NCBI GenBank assembly: GCA_017479425.1
Contig: JAFVCD010000032.1
Location: forward strand, 62,001 to 126,000
Origin: Oscillospiraceae bacterium
Lineage (GTDB): Bacteria > Bacillota > Clostridia > Oscillospirales > Oscillospiraceae
Direction of reading: 5' to 3'
Length of the DNA: 64,000 bases
The position numbers and the translations under genes are program-made. Position 1 is the stretch's first letter, and every line of letters starts with the position of its first letter. Shown piece after piece: positions 41,537 to 49,337 of this stretch. The notes below the pieces were generated by a model. The model did not search any database. It saw only the letters and a program-made list of their open reading frames with translations, and had not been told where the DNA came from.

Positions 41537-42673
41537 ATGAAAAAGTTTCTCGCACTGGCTCTCGCCCTCGTAATGGTCTTCTCTCTCGCAGCCTGCTCCG
41601 GCGGCAATACCGAGACCAAGAATGACAACGTGGACGTAACCAACCCCGATTCCATCCCCGACACCATGACCAGCGCTGACGGTAAGTATCAGGTAGCGTT
41701 CGTTACCGACGTCGGCCAGCTCAAGGACAAGTCCTTCAATCAGGGCACCTATGACGGAGTCAAGAGCTATGCCTATCAGGCAAACGAGAGCTACAAGTAC
41801 TATCAGCCCGCTAACGGCGATCAGGCAACTGACGACGACCGTTACGACGCGATGAAGGCCGCTGCCGAGGCAGGCGCCAAGGTCATCGTCTGCGCAGGCT
41901 TCATGCAGGCCGGCGCTCTCGAGAGAGCCGCCAAGGATTACACCGACACCAACTTCGTATTCATCGACGGTTGGAACCTCGGCCTTGACAACGTTGCCGG
42001 CATCGACTTCAAAGAGGAGCAGCCCGGCTACTTCGCAGGCTATGCAATCGTTAAGGAAGGCTATGACAAGCTCGGCTTCGCGGGCGGCGGCGGCGGAACC
42101 AACCCCGCAGTTAACCGCTATGGCTACGGCTTCGTTCAGGGCGCCAATGACGCTGCTAAGGAAATGGGCAAGACCGTTGAGATCAAGTACACCTATCAGT
42201 ACGGCGCTTCCTTCTCCGCTTCCCCTGAGCTTCAGAGCATGATGAGCGGCTGGTATCAGAACGGCACCCAGGTCGTATTCGCCTGCGGCGGCTCCATCTT
42301 CCAGTCCATCACCGCTGCTGCTTCCGCTAACGACGGTCTTGTAATCGGCGTTGACGTCGACCAGAGCCCCGACTCTGAGACCGTTATCACCTCCGCTATG
42401 AAGGGTCTCTCCGCTGCCGCAATGCTCGCCATCTCCATGAACGACAACGGCACCTGGAATCTCATCGGCGGCAACGGCACCTCCCTCGGCGTTGCTGAGA
42501 ACGCTGTCGGCCTCCCGACCGATACCTGGAAGATGAAGAATTACACCGTTGCTGAGTACGAGGCACTTTACCAGAAGGTTCTTGAGGGCTCTGTCACCAT
42601 CGACAACGCCGCTCCTGAGGCTGACGGAATCGCCGCTAAGGACTTCTCCAACGTAACCATCATCTACGAATAA
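41537..42673 (+). CDS. BMP-family (nucleoside-type) ABC substrate-binding lipoprotein
   Basis: 378 residues from ATG 41537 (SD GGAGG). Signal peptide with lipobox LAAC (MKKFLALALALVMVFSLAAC), then the Bmp/PnrA fold: VAFVTDVGQLKDKSFNQGTYDGV (part), FIDGWNLGLDNVAGIDFKEE (part) and GVDVDQSP. PnrA-like proteins bind purine nucleosides, which fits the adjacent deoD. The usual ATPase and permeases are not next to it; a strong terminator follows. Strong codon bias suggests high expression. Confidence 0.92.
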   Translation: MKKFLALALALVMVFSLAACSGGNTETKNDNVDVTNPDSIPDTMTSADGKYQVAFVTDVGQLKDKSFNQGTYDGVKSYAYQANESYKYYQPANGDQATDDDRYDAMKAAAEAGAKVIVCAGFMQAGALERAAKDYTDTNFVFIDGWNLGLDNVAGIDFKEEQPGYFAGYAIVKEGYDKLGFAGGGGGTNPAVNRYGYGFVQGANDAAKEMGKTVEIKYTYQYGASFSASPELQSMMSGWYQNGTQVVFACGGSIFQSITAAASANDGLVIGVDVDQSPDSETVITSAMKGLSAAAMLAISMNDNGTWNLIGGNGTSLGVAENAVGLPTDTWKMKNYTVAEYEALYQKVLEGSVTIDNAAPEADGIAAKDFSNVTIIYE

Positions 42674-42693
42674 TTCCCTGATCAAAACTCAAA

Positions 42694-42725
42694 AGGGTCT
42701 GTCCGAAATGGACAGACCCTTTTTT
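42694..42725 (+). terminator. terminator of the BMP gene
   Basis: AGGGTCTGTCC-gaaat-GGACAGACCCT (42694-42720), 11-bp perfect stem, followed by TTTTTGT. Confidence 0.93.
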
Positions 42726-42792
42726 GTCGCTTTTTACAAATCGAATACCTCATTGCCTCTTCTTTTAAATAGAATGGGTGATAAAATGAACA

Positions 42793-42912
42793 TTGGGCTT
42801 CTGCGCGCCCGGCATTTACGAGGTCGTTCCGTGCTTCATTCTTGGGCTTATCGCCGCCGTGATCGTCTCGCCGATCAAGGATAAAGACGTGATATATATT
42901 CAGCGCCTTGAG
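42793..42912 (+). pseudogene. remnant of a sodium/solute symporter (PutP-like) C terminus
   Basis: This frame reads PGIYEVVPCFILGLIAAVIVSP, which resembles the last membrane helix of SSS-family sodium symporters (PutP: ..GIYEIVPGFI..). Nothing upstream extends it into a transporter, as a terminator of another gene lies 70 bp before. It is followed by an intact terminator. A decayed fragment is the best reading. Confidence 0.55.
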
Positions 42913-42934
42913 GAAATCCTCAAGGCGCATTTTT
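42903..42934. terminator. bidirectional terminator
   Basis: GCGCCTTGAGG-aaat-CCTCAAGGCGC (42903-42928), 11-bp stem, then ATTTTTTATT on +. On the minus strand it follows the DUF3048 gene. Confidence 0.85.
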
Positions 42935-44319
42935 TATTCAAACGTTACCTTTCCGTTTGCCGTCGGGATGATTGCTATGTATGTCTTTCCGATTCCAAGC
43001 GTTACATCAGTACCGTCCGCATATTTGAATGAGAACGGAACAGCCGTGGACTCGCGGCTCCACTCGATCGGAAGATACACACCGTCGCGGATTATATAGC
43101 CGTTTCCGCTGCCGGTGGTCTTGACCGTGATGTGGCCGAGGGTATCGCCCTTGATTGAGTTTATCGCGGTGTAGAGAACGATCGCGTTCTCAAAACGAAC
43201 TCTTGAGCCGTCTGTGCTGTCGGTGAGTGCGGCGGAGTACTGATAGAGAAGATAATTGCCGGTCTCCTCATCATAGGTAAGCTTGTTCGTCTTTGTTTCA
43301 GAAAGCTTTATCTCAACATTCTTCGCGCTCTTTTCGGAGTCAAGCGGTTCTTCGGAGAAGTGAAGCCCGGTGGAAAAGCCTTCGGAATGGGTCATGCTGA
43401 CCTTTGTGTGCTTCTCAAGATACGCCGGTATGAGCGTTGTGTCGAGCATGAGCGAATGCTCATAGCCCATATTCTGACGTCTCCACGAATCGCGGTAATA
43501 GCACATCGCATCACCGTTAACGCCGTCCATCGAGTCGACAACGCCGCTTTTCAGGAGCTTATACGCATCGTCAGAGCCGCCGGCGTGGATGTAGAACGCC
43601 TCGTAGCCGCGGGCGATATCTACGTAGTAGGGTCTCGAACTGCGTACAGAGCCGATCACATCGACAGAATGTATGTCGGTGTAGAGCGCCATAAAGCGCG
43701 TGTAGCTTCCCTCGACCTGCGTTTCAATGAGAATGTCTGCGCCGCGCAGGCCAGCCTGCGGCGTTGCAACGCGGATGTTGTTGAGCATAACGGCGTAGGG
43801 CTTCTGAGTTGAGATATCCTCGCTCACAGGCTCGCCGGTGAGCGGATTGCGCGGGCCGGTGTAGATGGGCTTAAGATCGTTCCACAGCGCCTCGAACGTC
43901 ATATCCGAGGTCACGGTGACTGCCTGACCGACAATGAAATGCGTATCATTCTCGCCCTTCCACTCAATGAATTCCTTGTTCTCCGGAATTTCAAGGAAGG
44001 AATTATCAAAGACGTAATCGCTGTTGTCCTCGATCTCAGTTTCAAACACCGTTTCCTCCTCGGAGATGAAGGTGAGCTTCCACATTGTCGGCTCGGGTTC
44101 GGGTTCCGGCTCAGGCTCCGGCTCTGGTTCAGGCTCCGGCTCGGGTTCAGGCTCGACCTGCGGCGCGGGCTCGGGCGCAGGTGCCTCCTGCGGCTTGAAT
44201 ACTATCACAACCGCGGCAATCGCAGCCGCGATCGCGAGAACTACAAGAATCGCAATAATGAGAATTTTTGGGTCAAACGGCATTCCGCCGCCTTTTTTCG
44301 CGTGTTTTCCCTGAGACAT
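42934..44319 (-). CDS. DUF3048 (YerB-like) membrane-anchored protein
   Basis: 461 residues from ATG 44319 (SD GGAGGCGG). Lys-rich start, one membrane helix (ILIIAILVVLAIAAAIAAVV), a (Pro-Glu)n stalk of about 13 pairs, an InlB/Flg_new-type beta domain (WKLTFISEEETVFETEIEDN region), then DUF3048 (NPLTGEPVSEDISTQKPYAV; ADILIETQVEGSYTRFMALY). YerB-type proteins are extracytoplasmic lipoproteins or anchored proteins of unknown function in spore formers. The stalk suggests it reaches through the wall. Confidence 0.88.
   Translation of the reverse strand: MSQGKHAKKGGGMPFDPKILIIAILVVLAIAAAIAAVVIVFKPQEAPAPEPAPQVEPEPEPEPEPEPEPEPEPEPEPTMWKLTFISEEETVFETEIEDNSDYVFDNSFLEIPENKEFIEWKGENDTHFIVGQAVTVTSDMTFEALWNDLKPIYTGPRNPLTGEPVSEDISTQKPYAVMLNNIRVATPQAGLRGADILIETQVEGSYTRFMALYTDIHSVDVIGSVRSSRPYYVDIARGYEAFYIHAGGSDDAYKLLKSGVVDSMDGVNGDAMCYYRDSWRRQNMGYEHSLMLDTTLIPAYLEKHTKVSMTHSEGFSTGLHFSEEPLDSEKSAKNVEIKLSETKTNKLTYDEETGNYLLYQYSAALTDSTDGSRVRFENAIVLYTAINSIKGDTLGHITVKTTGSGNGYIIRDGVYLPIEWSRESTAVPFSFKYADGTDVTLGIGKTYIAIIPTANGKVTFE
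44090..44158. repeat. hexameric Pro-Glu coding repeat
   Basis: Tandem GGCTCN/GGTTCN units (minus strand CCNGAR) coding the PE stalk of the DUF3048 protein. Third positions vary, so it is a diverged microsatellite rather than a clean slippage tract. A shorter similar tract is in the pullulanase gene near 45095-45150. Confidence 0.7.
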
Positions 44320-44345
44320 ATTTCCGCCTCCTTTATATTGTGTAT

Positions 44346-44374
44346 ATTCTACTACTTTATACATAATATGTCAA
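44346..44374 (-). promoter_or_regulatory. sigma-A promoter of the DUF3048 gene
   Basis: Minus strand: TTGACA (44374-44369), 17 bp, TAGAAT (44351-44346). Confidence 0.75.
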
Positions 44375-44390
44375 ATTTATTCCTTTGCAC

Positions 44391-44419
44391 TTGTTAATTT
44401 GCGGAATTTAGCATATAAT
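44391..44419 (+). promoter_or_regulatory. sigma-A promoter of the DUF4364-pullulanase operon
   Basis: TTGTTA (44391-44396), 17 bp, TATAAT (44414-44419), 28 bp before the start codon of the DUF4364 gene. Confidence 0.7.
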
Positions 44420-44446
44420 ATACACATATTTGCAGGAGGTATGACT

Positions 44447-44977
44447 ATGGACGAGAACAGGTTTGGCTTTATACACAGCGCCACAGAGCTCAAGGTTCTG
44501 ATACTCTACATTCTGAGCCGCATCTCCGTACCCTGCCCGCGTGAGGATCTCACCGACCTCACGCTGATGACGGACAACGGAATAGGCTATTTCGAGTTTT
44601 CCGACTGCCTTGCAGACCTTGTGAAAACTCAGCACATCACCGAGCAGGACAACAAGTACTCCATAACAAAGAAAGGCATTGAAAACGGCAAGAGCATGGA
44701 GACCTCAGTCCCCTACTCCGTTCGCATCCGTGCCGAAAAGGCCGCGGCAACACTGAACGGCGTTCTGTCGCGCGATTCGATGATAACCTCATCGCGCGTA
44801 CTGCGCCAGCGCGGCGGCTATACGCTGAAGCTCGCGCTGAATGACGGAGTCGGTGAGATCATCAACATGGAGCTTCTATGCGCCGACGAAAAGAGTGCTA
44901 AGACCATTGAGGCTAATTTCAGAAAAAACGCAGAGAAAATTTACGGAAAGATCATCGGTATTCTATTGGAGGAGTAA
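44447..44977 (+). CDS. DUF4364 family protein (winged-helix-like)
   Basis: 176 residues. Opening FGFIHSATELKVLILYILSR and GYFEFSDCLADLVKTQHITE are characteristic of DUF4364, a Clostridia family with a winged-helix look (PadR/MarR-like) and a C-terminal alpha/beta domain. The start at 44447 gives AGGAGGT a 6-bp spacing; ATG 44441 would touch the SD. It lies 2 bp before the pullulanase gene. A regulatory role is inferred only from the fold impression. Confidence 0.82.
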   Translation: MDENRFGFIHSATELKVLILYILSRISVPCPREDLTDLTLMTDNGIGYFEFSDCLADLVKTQHITEQDNKYSITKKGIENGKSMETSVPYSVRIRAEKAAATLNGVLSRDSMITSSRVLRQRGGYTLKLALNDGVGEIINMELLCADEKSAKTIEANFRKNAEKIYGKIIGILLEE

Positions 44978-44979
44978 CC

Positions 44980-47634
44980 ATGAAGAGACGGGCGTTTTCA
45001 CTTATTCTCGCGCTGATTCTGATTCTTACCTGTGCCGCCTGCGCGCAGAATGCTCCGCAGGAGCCAATTTCCGACGAGCCGGAGGTAGTCGAGCCCGCTC
45101 CGCAGCCTTTGCCCGAGCCCGAGCCCGAGCCTTTGCCCGAACCGGAGCCGGAATACACACTCCCGCGCGAGGACGGCGCAAATCAGCTCACCTTCTACTT
45201 TGCGAAGGATGGCGTGGACTGGTCGAAGGCCGATATGTGGATCTGGTTTCCCGGCAAGGACGGCCGCGGATATGAGTTCCATACCTGCGATTACGGTGGA
45301 AAGGTCATTCTGAACGTGCCGGAGAGCGTTACCGAGGTGGGCTTTATCGTCCGCACGAACTGCTCTCAGCCCGGCGGTACCTCCTGGGGCGACGCTACGA
45401 AGGACGTCGAAGCCGACCGCTACGCCGAAATGACCGGCCCCGACACTGTAATCTACCTGAAAAGCGGTGACAGTATGCAGTACACCTCAAGGGACGGCGG
45501 TAAGACCGTAGACCCGATAAAGCTCTTCTCTCTCGCAGGAATAACGGGCGAGCGCACAATCCGCTATGTCATCTCCCCCGCGACGCGCTTTGAGAGCCTC
45601 GAGAACTTTACGGTTACAGACTCAGATGGCAATTCTCTCGCGATTGAGAGCGTTTCGAGCCTCAATAACAGCGTTATACTCGGAGACATCACCCTTTCCG
45701 AGCCTCTTGACCTCTCCGACAACTACACTCTCGCAATCAAGGGCTTCGGCGAGCTGACCGCGGTGCCGACCGGTATCTTCGACAGCGCGGAGTTCAATGA
45801 GAAGTACCTCTACGACGGCCCTCTCGGCGCCCGCAGCGTCGACGATGAGAGCTGGGCATTCAATCTTTGGGCGCCGACCTCCTCCGCCGTAACGCTTAAC
45901 CTCTATCAGAAGGGCTCGGACGGTGAAAAGCTCAGCGAAACGCCTATGGAAAAGCTCGACAAGGGCGTCTGGAGCGCGACTCTCTCCGCCGACGCCGGAA
46001 CGTACTACACCTACACCGTCACAAACGCGCTCGGCACCTTTGAGGTAGTCGACCCCTACGCCGAAGCAGTAGGCGTAAACGGCGAGCGCGGAATGCTCCT
46101 CGACTACACCGGCAGCTTCTCCGATCTTGACAGATACTTCACCGGCATCGAGTCCTATTCCGACGCGGTTATCTGGGAGGTACACGTCCGCGACTTCTCG
46201 AACACCATCGGCACCTCAAAATATCCCGGCAAGTACCTCGCCTTCACCGAAGAAGGGCTTGTAAACGGCGCCGGAGTGCCGATAGGGCTTGACTATCTCA
46301 AGGAGCTCGGCATAACGCACATACACCTCCAGCCGATCTATGATTACGCAACGGTAGATGAAGCAAGGCTCGACCTCGCTCAGTTCAACTGGGGCTACGA
46401 CCCGAAGAACTACAACGCGCCCGAGGGAAGCTACTCAACCGCGCCCTTTGACGGTGAAACGCGCGTTACTGAGCTTCGAGCGCTCGTAAAGGCGATACAC
46501 GATGCGGGCATGGGCGTAATCATGGACGTAGTCTACAACCACACCTACTCGCTAGACTCAAATCTCAACCGCATCGTTCCGTATTACTACTACCGCTACA
46601 ACGCTATGGGCGAGGCCTCGAACGGCTCAGGATGCGGCAACGAAACCGCCTCAGATCGCGCGATGTTCCGCAGGTTCATGGTCGACTCAATATCTCACTG
46701 GCAGCGCGATTACCACATTGACGGCTTCCGCTTCGACCTCATGGCTCTGCACGATATTGACACGATGCAAGCGATTGAAAGCGCCGTACACGCCGAAAAT
46801 CCGAAGGCAATAATCTACGGCGAGGGCTGGACGGGCGGCACAAGCGCGCTGAACGCAAATCTTCAGGCAAATCAGCAGAATATTTCTAAGGTAGTTGCCT
46901 CTGAGGGAGCTATCGGCTCAGTCGCGGTTTTCAACGACGCGATACGCGACGGGCTGAAGGGCAGCGTATTCGACTCCAAGGACGCGGGCTATGCGAGCGG
47001 CAATATCACGAAAACCACCGCAAATCAGGTGCTCTTCGGCATTGAGGGCGGCAAACGCGGCGTCGGCGCGGCGTGGGGCGTAGAGAATAACATGGTCATA
47101 AACTACGTTTCCGCGCACGATAACAACACGCTTTGGGATAAGCTCGCGCTCTCAAACGGCGACGATCCCGAGAGCGAGCGCTTCAAGATGAACGCCTTTG
47201 CTGCGAACATCGTCTTTATCTCGAACGGCACGCCGTTTATGCTCGCGGGTGAGGAGATGCTTCGCACCAAGGGCGGCGATGAAAACAGCTATATGAGTTC
47301 CGACGAGGTCAACAATCTGGACTGGAGCAAGCTTATTCCCGGCTCGCCGGAGTTTGAGATGATGCGCTTCTATAAGTCGCTCATAGACTTCCGCAAGGCG
47401 CACGATTATCTGCGCCAAAGCGACGTAACCGGCACAGTTCTCCCCGATAACAGCCTCGAGGTACACTATTCCGTAGACGGCGCAGAGAAGGCGGTCGCCT
47501 TCATTAACCCTCACACCGAGCCGATAAAAGTCCACGCCGACGGCACTATGATATGGCGCGGCGGCGAGGTAAAAACAGCGGTCAGCGGTGAGATTGAGAT
47601 TCCTCCGAGGACAGTTGTGATTGTTGAGAAATGA
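44980..47634 (+). CDS. pulA: lipoprotein pullulanase, type I (GH13_14)
   Basis: 884 residues. Lipobox LTCAAC after the signal peptide, a Pro-Glu stalk, a CBM41-like starch-binding domain (WIWFPGKDGRGYEFHTCDYG), a CBM48-type domain (WAFNLWAPTSSAVTLNLYQK) and a GH13 catalytic domain: DVVYNHTY, nucleophile Asp586 in GFRFDLMAL, acid/base Glu615 in YGEGWTGG, and Asp714 in SAHDNNTLWD. The motif for type I pullulanase (YNWGYDP form, here FNWGYDPKNYN) is present. It cleaves alpha-1,6 branches of starch and glycogen at the cell surface. SD TTGGAGGAG. Confidence 0.95.
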   Translation: MKRRAFSLILALILILTCAACAQNAPQEPISDEPEVVEPAPQPLPEPEPEPLPEPEPEYTLPREDGANQLTFYFAKDGVDWSKADMWIWFPGKDGRGYEFHTCDYGGKVILNVPESVTEVGFIVRTNCSQPGGTSWGDATKDVEADRYAEMTGPDTVIYLKSGDSMQYTSRDGGKTVDPIKLFSLAGITGERTIRYVISPATRFESLENFTVTDSDGNSLAIESVSSLNNSVILGDITLSEPLDLSDNYTLAIKGFGELTAVPTGIFDSAEFNEKYLYDGPLGARSVDDESWAFNLWAPTSSAVTLNLYQKGSDGEKLSETPMEKLDKGVWSATLSADAGTYYTYTVTNALGTFEVVDPYAEAVGVNGERGMLLDYTGSFSDLDRYFTGIESYSDAVIWEVHVRDFSNTIGTSKYPGKYLAFTEEGLVNGAGVPIGLDYLKELGITHIHLQPIYDYATVDEARLDLAQFNWGYDPKNYNAPEGSYSTAPFDGETRVTELRALVKAIHDAGMGVIMDVVYNHTYSLDSNLNRIVPYYYYRYNAMGEASNGSGCGNETASDRAMFRRFMVDSISHWQRDYHIDGFRFDLMALHDIDTMQAIESAVHAENPKAIIYGEGWTGGTSALNANLQANQQNISKVVASEGAIGSVAVFNDAIRDGLKGSVFDSKDAGYASGNITKTTANQVLFGIEGGKRGVGAAWGVENNMVINYVSAHDNNTLWDKLALSNGDDPESERFKMNAFAANIVFISNGTPFMLAGEEMLRTKGGDENSYMSSDEVNNLDWSKLIPGSPEFEMMRFYKSLIDFRKAHDYLRQSDVTGTVLPDNSLEVHYSVDGAEKAVAFINPHTEPIKVHADGTMIWRGGEVKTAVSGEIEIPPRTVVIVEK

Positions 47635-47639
47635 ATTAA

Positions 47640-47662
47640 GCCCGCGGTCGATGACCGCGGGC
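47640..47662. terminator. terminator palindrome, left copy of a duplication
   Basis: GCCCGCGGTC-gat-GACCGCGGGC, 10-bp stem, 5 bp after the pullulanase stop. Its T tract is displaced: the copy at 47828-47850 is the one followed by TTTGATTTG. The 28-bp segment 47635-47662 is repeated exactly at 47823-47850. Confidence 0.85.
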
Positions 47663-47822
47663 GCAGACTGTAGACAAAATGGAAAAAGCGTTGGATAAAG
47701 AAGGCGGGGATCTGTGAAGGGGCCGGCCAAGAGGCCCCTTCACGTCGCAAACAGGCCCGCAGGCGTCATATTTTGCGCTCTCAAAGCGCAAAATATGTTC
47801 GATGCGGAGACTTTGTCGACGC
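47663..47822 (-). mobile_element. 160-bp terminator-associated element, copy 2
   Basis: On the minus strand it begins GCGTCGACAAAGTCTCCGC and ends TTTTGTCTACAGTCTGC, the same 160-bp length as the copy at 39171. Internal hairpins ATATTTTGCGCT...AGCGCAAAATAT (perfect here) and GTGAAGGGGCC...GGCCGGCCCCTTCAC are kept. It lies between pulA and nagB, flanked by exact 28-bp direct repeats of the terminator. Confidence 0.87.
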
Positions 47823-47827
47823 ATTAA

Positions 47828-47858
47828 GCCCGCGGTCGATGACCGCGGGCTTTGATTT
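47828..47858. terminator. terminator palindrome, right copy
   Basis: GCCCGCGGTC-gat-GACCGCGGGC then TTTGATTTG on +. On the minus strand it lies 17 bp after the nagB stop and can serve as its terminator. Confidence 0.85.
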
Positions 47859-47866
47859 GTTCAGGA

Positions 47867-48658
47867 TTAAAGTCTCTCGTTCTTCTCGATATCAAGGAAG
47901 TATTTATAGGTGTCAACAGTCAGCTCTCCGCAGGCAGCCTCATCGCAGGCGATGATGGCTCCATTGTGCATCTGGAGCGCGGAGCAGGTCCACTTCTGGC
48001 TGACGCCGCCCTCGACTGTCGCCGCAAGGGCGCGAGCCTTGTTGTGGCCGTTGATGAGGATAAGGACCTCCTTGGAGTCGCAGACCGTGCCTACGCCTAC
48101 GCTGAGTGCCTGAGCCGGAACTGCCTCGGGATCGTTGCCGAAGAAGCGGCTGTTTACGATGCGTGTATCAGTTGTGAGGTTGCGGACTCCGGTGCGGCTT
48201 GCAAGCGAGGTGTACGGCTCGTTGAACGCGATATGACCGTCAACTCCGATGCCGCCCATGAAGAGGTCGATTCCGCCGTAGGATGCGATCTTCGCCTCAT
48301 AGCGCGCGCACTCACCCTCGGGATCGTCGGTCATGCCGTTTAGAATGTTGATGTTCTCCGGCTTCATATCGACGAGGTGATCGAAGAAATTATCGTGCAT
48401 GAAATACCAATAGGACTGATCGTGCTCGTGCGGAAGTCCGAGGTACTCGTCCATGTTAAAGGTCACGACGTTAGAGAAGGAAAGCTCGCCCTTCTGATTC
48501 ATCGTGTAGAGCTCCTTGTAAACTCCGATAGGGCTGGAGCCGGTCGGAAGTCCGAGGACGAAAGGACGATCCTCCTTGTGGCTTCTTATCTTGTCGGCAA
48601 TGTAGTTTGCCGCCCACTTGCACATATTTTCATAGTTTTCCTGAATTACTACTCTCAT
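47867..48658 (-). CDS. nagB: glucosamine-6-phosphate deaminase
   Basis: 263 residues from ATG 48658 (GGAG 10 bp upstream). NagB marks: GLPTGSSPIGVYKELY, VTFNMDEYLGL with the catalytic Asp, and GGIGVDGHIAFNEP with the catalytic His. It interconverts glucosamine-6-phosphate and fructose-6-phosphate plus ammonia. Its 5' leader contains a full glmS-type ribozyme and an SOS-unrelated sigma-A promoter. No nagA or transporter lies beside it. Given the ribozyme, it may work in the synthetic direction; that is a hypothesis. Confidence 0.95.
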   Translation of the reverse strand: MRVVIQENYENMCKWAANYIADKIRSHKEDRPFVLGLPTGSSPIGVYKELYTMNQKGELSFSNVVTFNMDEYLGLPHEHDQSYWYFMHDNFFDHLVDMKPENINILNGMTDDPEGECARYEAKIASYGGIDLFMGGIGVDGHIAFNEPYTSLASRTGVRNLTTDTRIVNSRFFGNDPEAVPAQALSVGVGTVCDSKEVLILINGHNKARALAATVEGGVSQKWTCSALQMHNGAIIACDEAACGELTVDTYKYFLDIEKNERL

Positions 48659-48683
48659 AATCAAAACACTCCAATCAATTTAA

Positions 48684-48820
48684 TCAGAGCGGTGAAAGAG
48701 CCTCTGTTGCGGTTTTGTTTCCGTTTTTTGCTCTCCTTCTAACGATTCGCTGTACCGTGACGGCATCCGCCGAATATTTCGATAACCGTCAGCCTCGTCA
48801 CCCATTTAGGGCCCGGCGCT
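48684..48820 (-). ncRNA. glmS-type self-cleaving ribozyme in the nagB leader
   Basis: Minus strand reads A|GCGCCGGGCCC, then GGGTGACGAGG, GGTTATCGAAATATTCGG and CGGATGCCGTC, matching the highly conserved glmS core (AGCGCC, GACGAGG, TTATCGA, TTCGGCGGATGCC). Cleavage is expected between 48820 (A) and 48819 (G). P3 (ACGGT with ATCGT) and P4 (CAGAG with CTCTG, ending at 48685) follow. In the family, glucosamine-6-phosphate is the cofactor, and cleavage exposes the mRNA to RNase J. Here the message is nagB. The nagB start is 26 bp beyond P4. Confidence 0.92.
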
Positions 48821-48853
48821 ATCGGCAGCGCGCTCCTCTTGCGCTCTCTGCCG
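48818..48853 (-). other. hairpin just 5' of the ribozyme cleavage site
   Basis: ATCGGCAG...CTGCCGAT, an 8-bp perfect outer stem with a GCGC/GCGC inner pairing, directly abutting the cleavage position. The released 5' fragment would be essentially this hairpin. Confidence 0.6.
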
Positions 48854-48865
48854 ATTTACTATGGT

Positions 48866-48894
48866 ATATTACCACTTTTTGTATTTTATTACAA
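48866..48894 (-). promoter_or_regulatory. sigma-A promoter of nagB
   Basis: Minus strand: TTGTAA (48894-48889), 17 bp ending TGG (extended -10), TAATAT (48871-48866). The transcript starts about 40 nt before the ribozyme cleavage site. Confidence 0.75.
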
Positions 48895-48902
48895 TTTCTT
48901 TT

Positions 48903-49334
48903 TTAACCAATTTCGTAGGAAATATCAAGCTTGTTAAGTGCAGAAATGACCTCGTCGTAGGTCGCCTTTATGGCGCTGTCGTCTTTTACAGTCACCTTCA
49001 CCCCGTCGGCGTAATTCTTCTCGAGGAAGCTCTCAAGCTCATCGGAGGCAACAGCGGTTCCGTTTATCGTGATTGCGCTCTCGCTGACTACGATCTGCAT
49101 AATGCCGTCGTCTGACATATCCGTTTCATCCACATTTCCGGCAGGCTCCTGCTTTTCAGCTGCGGTCGCGCCGCCGCTCTGAGTGCCGGTATTCGCCTCG
49201 CCGCCGCCAATCAGCCCTGCGCCGCCCGGCCCGAAGCCGTACCAGCCGCCGAGGCTCAAAAGCAGCGCCGCGATCACGCCTATCGTCACGTTGCGCCCGG
49301 TGTGCTTCTTTTTCTTTTTCTGTTCTTCTGCCAT
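48903..49334 (-). CDS. membrane-anchored protein with ExbD/TolR-like outer domain
   Basis: 143 residues: Lys-rich N terminus, one membrane helix (VTIGVIAALLLSLGGWYGFG), a Gly/Thr-rich linker, and a C-terminal domain MQIVVSESAITINGTAVASD...EVISALNKLDISYEIG with the secondary-structure pattern of the ExbD/TolR periplasmic domain. It lacks the ExbD-type transmembrane Asp. Third gene of an operon with TolQ/ExbB-like and ExbD-like proteins, 3 bp apart. Function unknown. Confidence 0.7.
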   Translation of the reverse strand: MAEEQKKKKKHTGRNVTIGVIAALLLSLGGWYGFGPGGAGLIGGGEANTGTQSGGATAAEKQEPAGNVDETDMSDDGIMQIVVSESAITINGTAVASDELESFLEKNYADGVKVTVKDDSAIKATYDEVISALNKLDISYEIG

Positions 49335-49337
49335 ACT

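Noticed and set aside
41501..42685. 394-codon open frame antisense to the BMP lipoprotein
   Set aside because: Val/Gly/Ala-rich translation typical of the reverse complement of a biased gene; the sense gene has promoter, SD, lipobox and terminator.
44090..44158. Phase-variable microsatellite
   Set aside because: The hexamer units have diverged third positions, which makes slippage unlikely, and hexamers would not shift frame.
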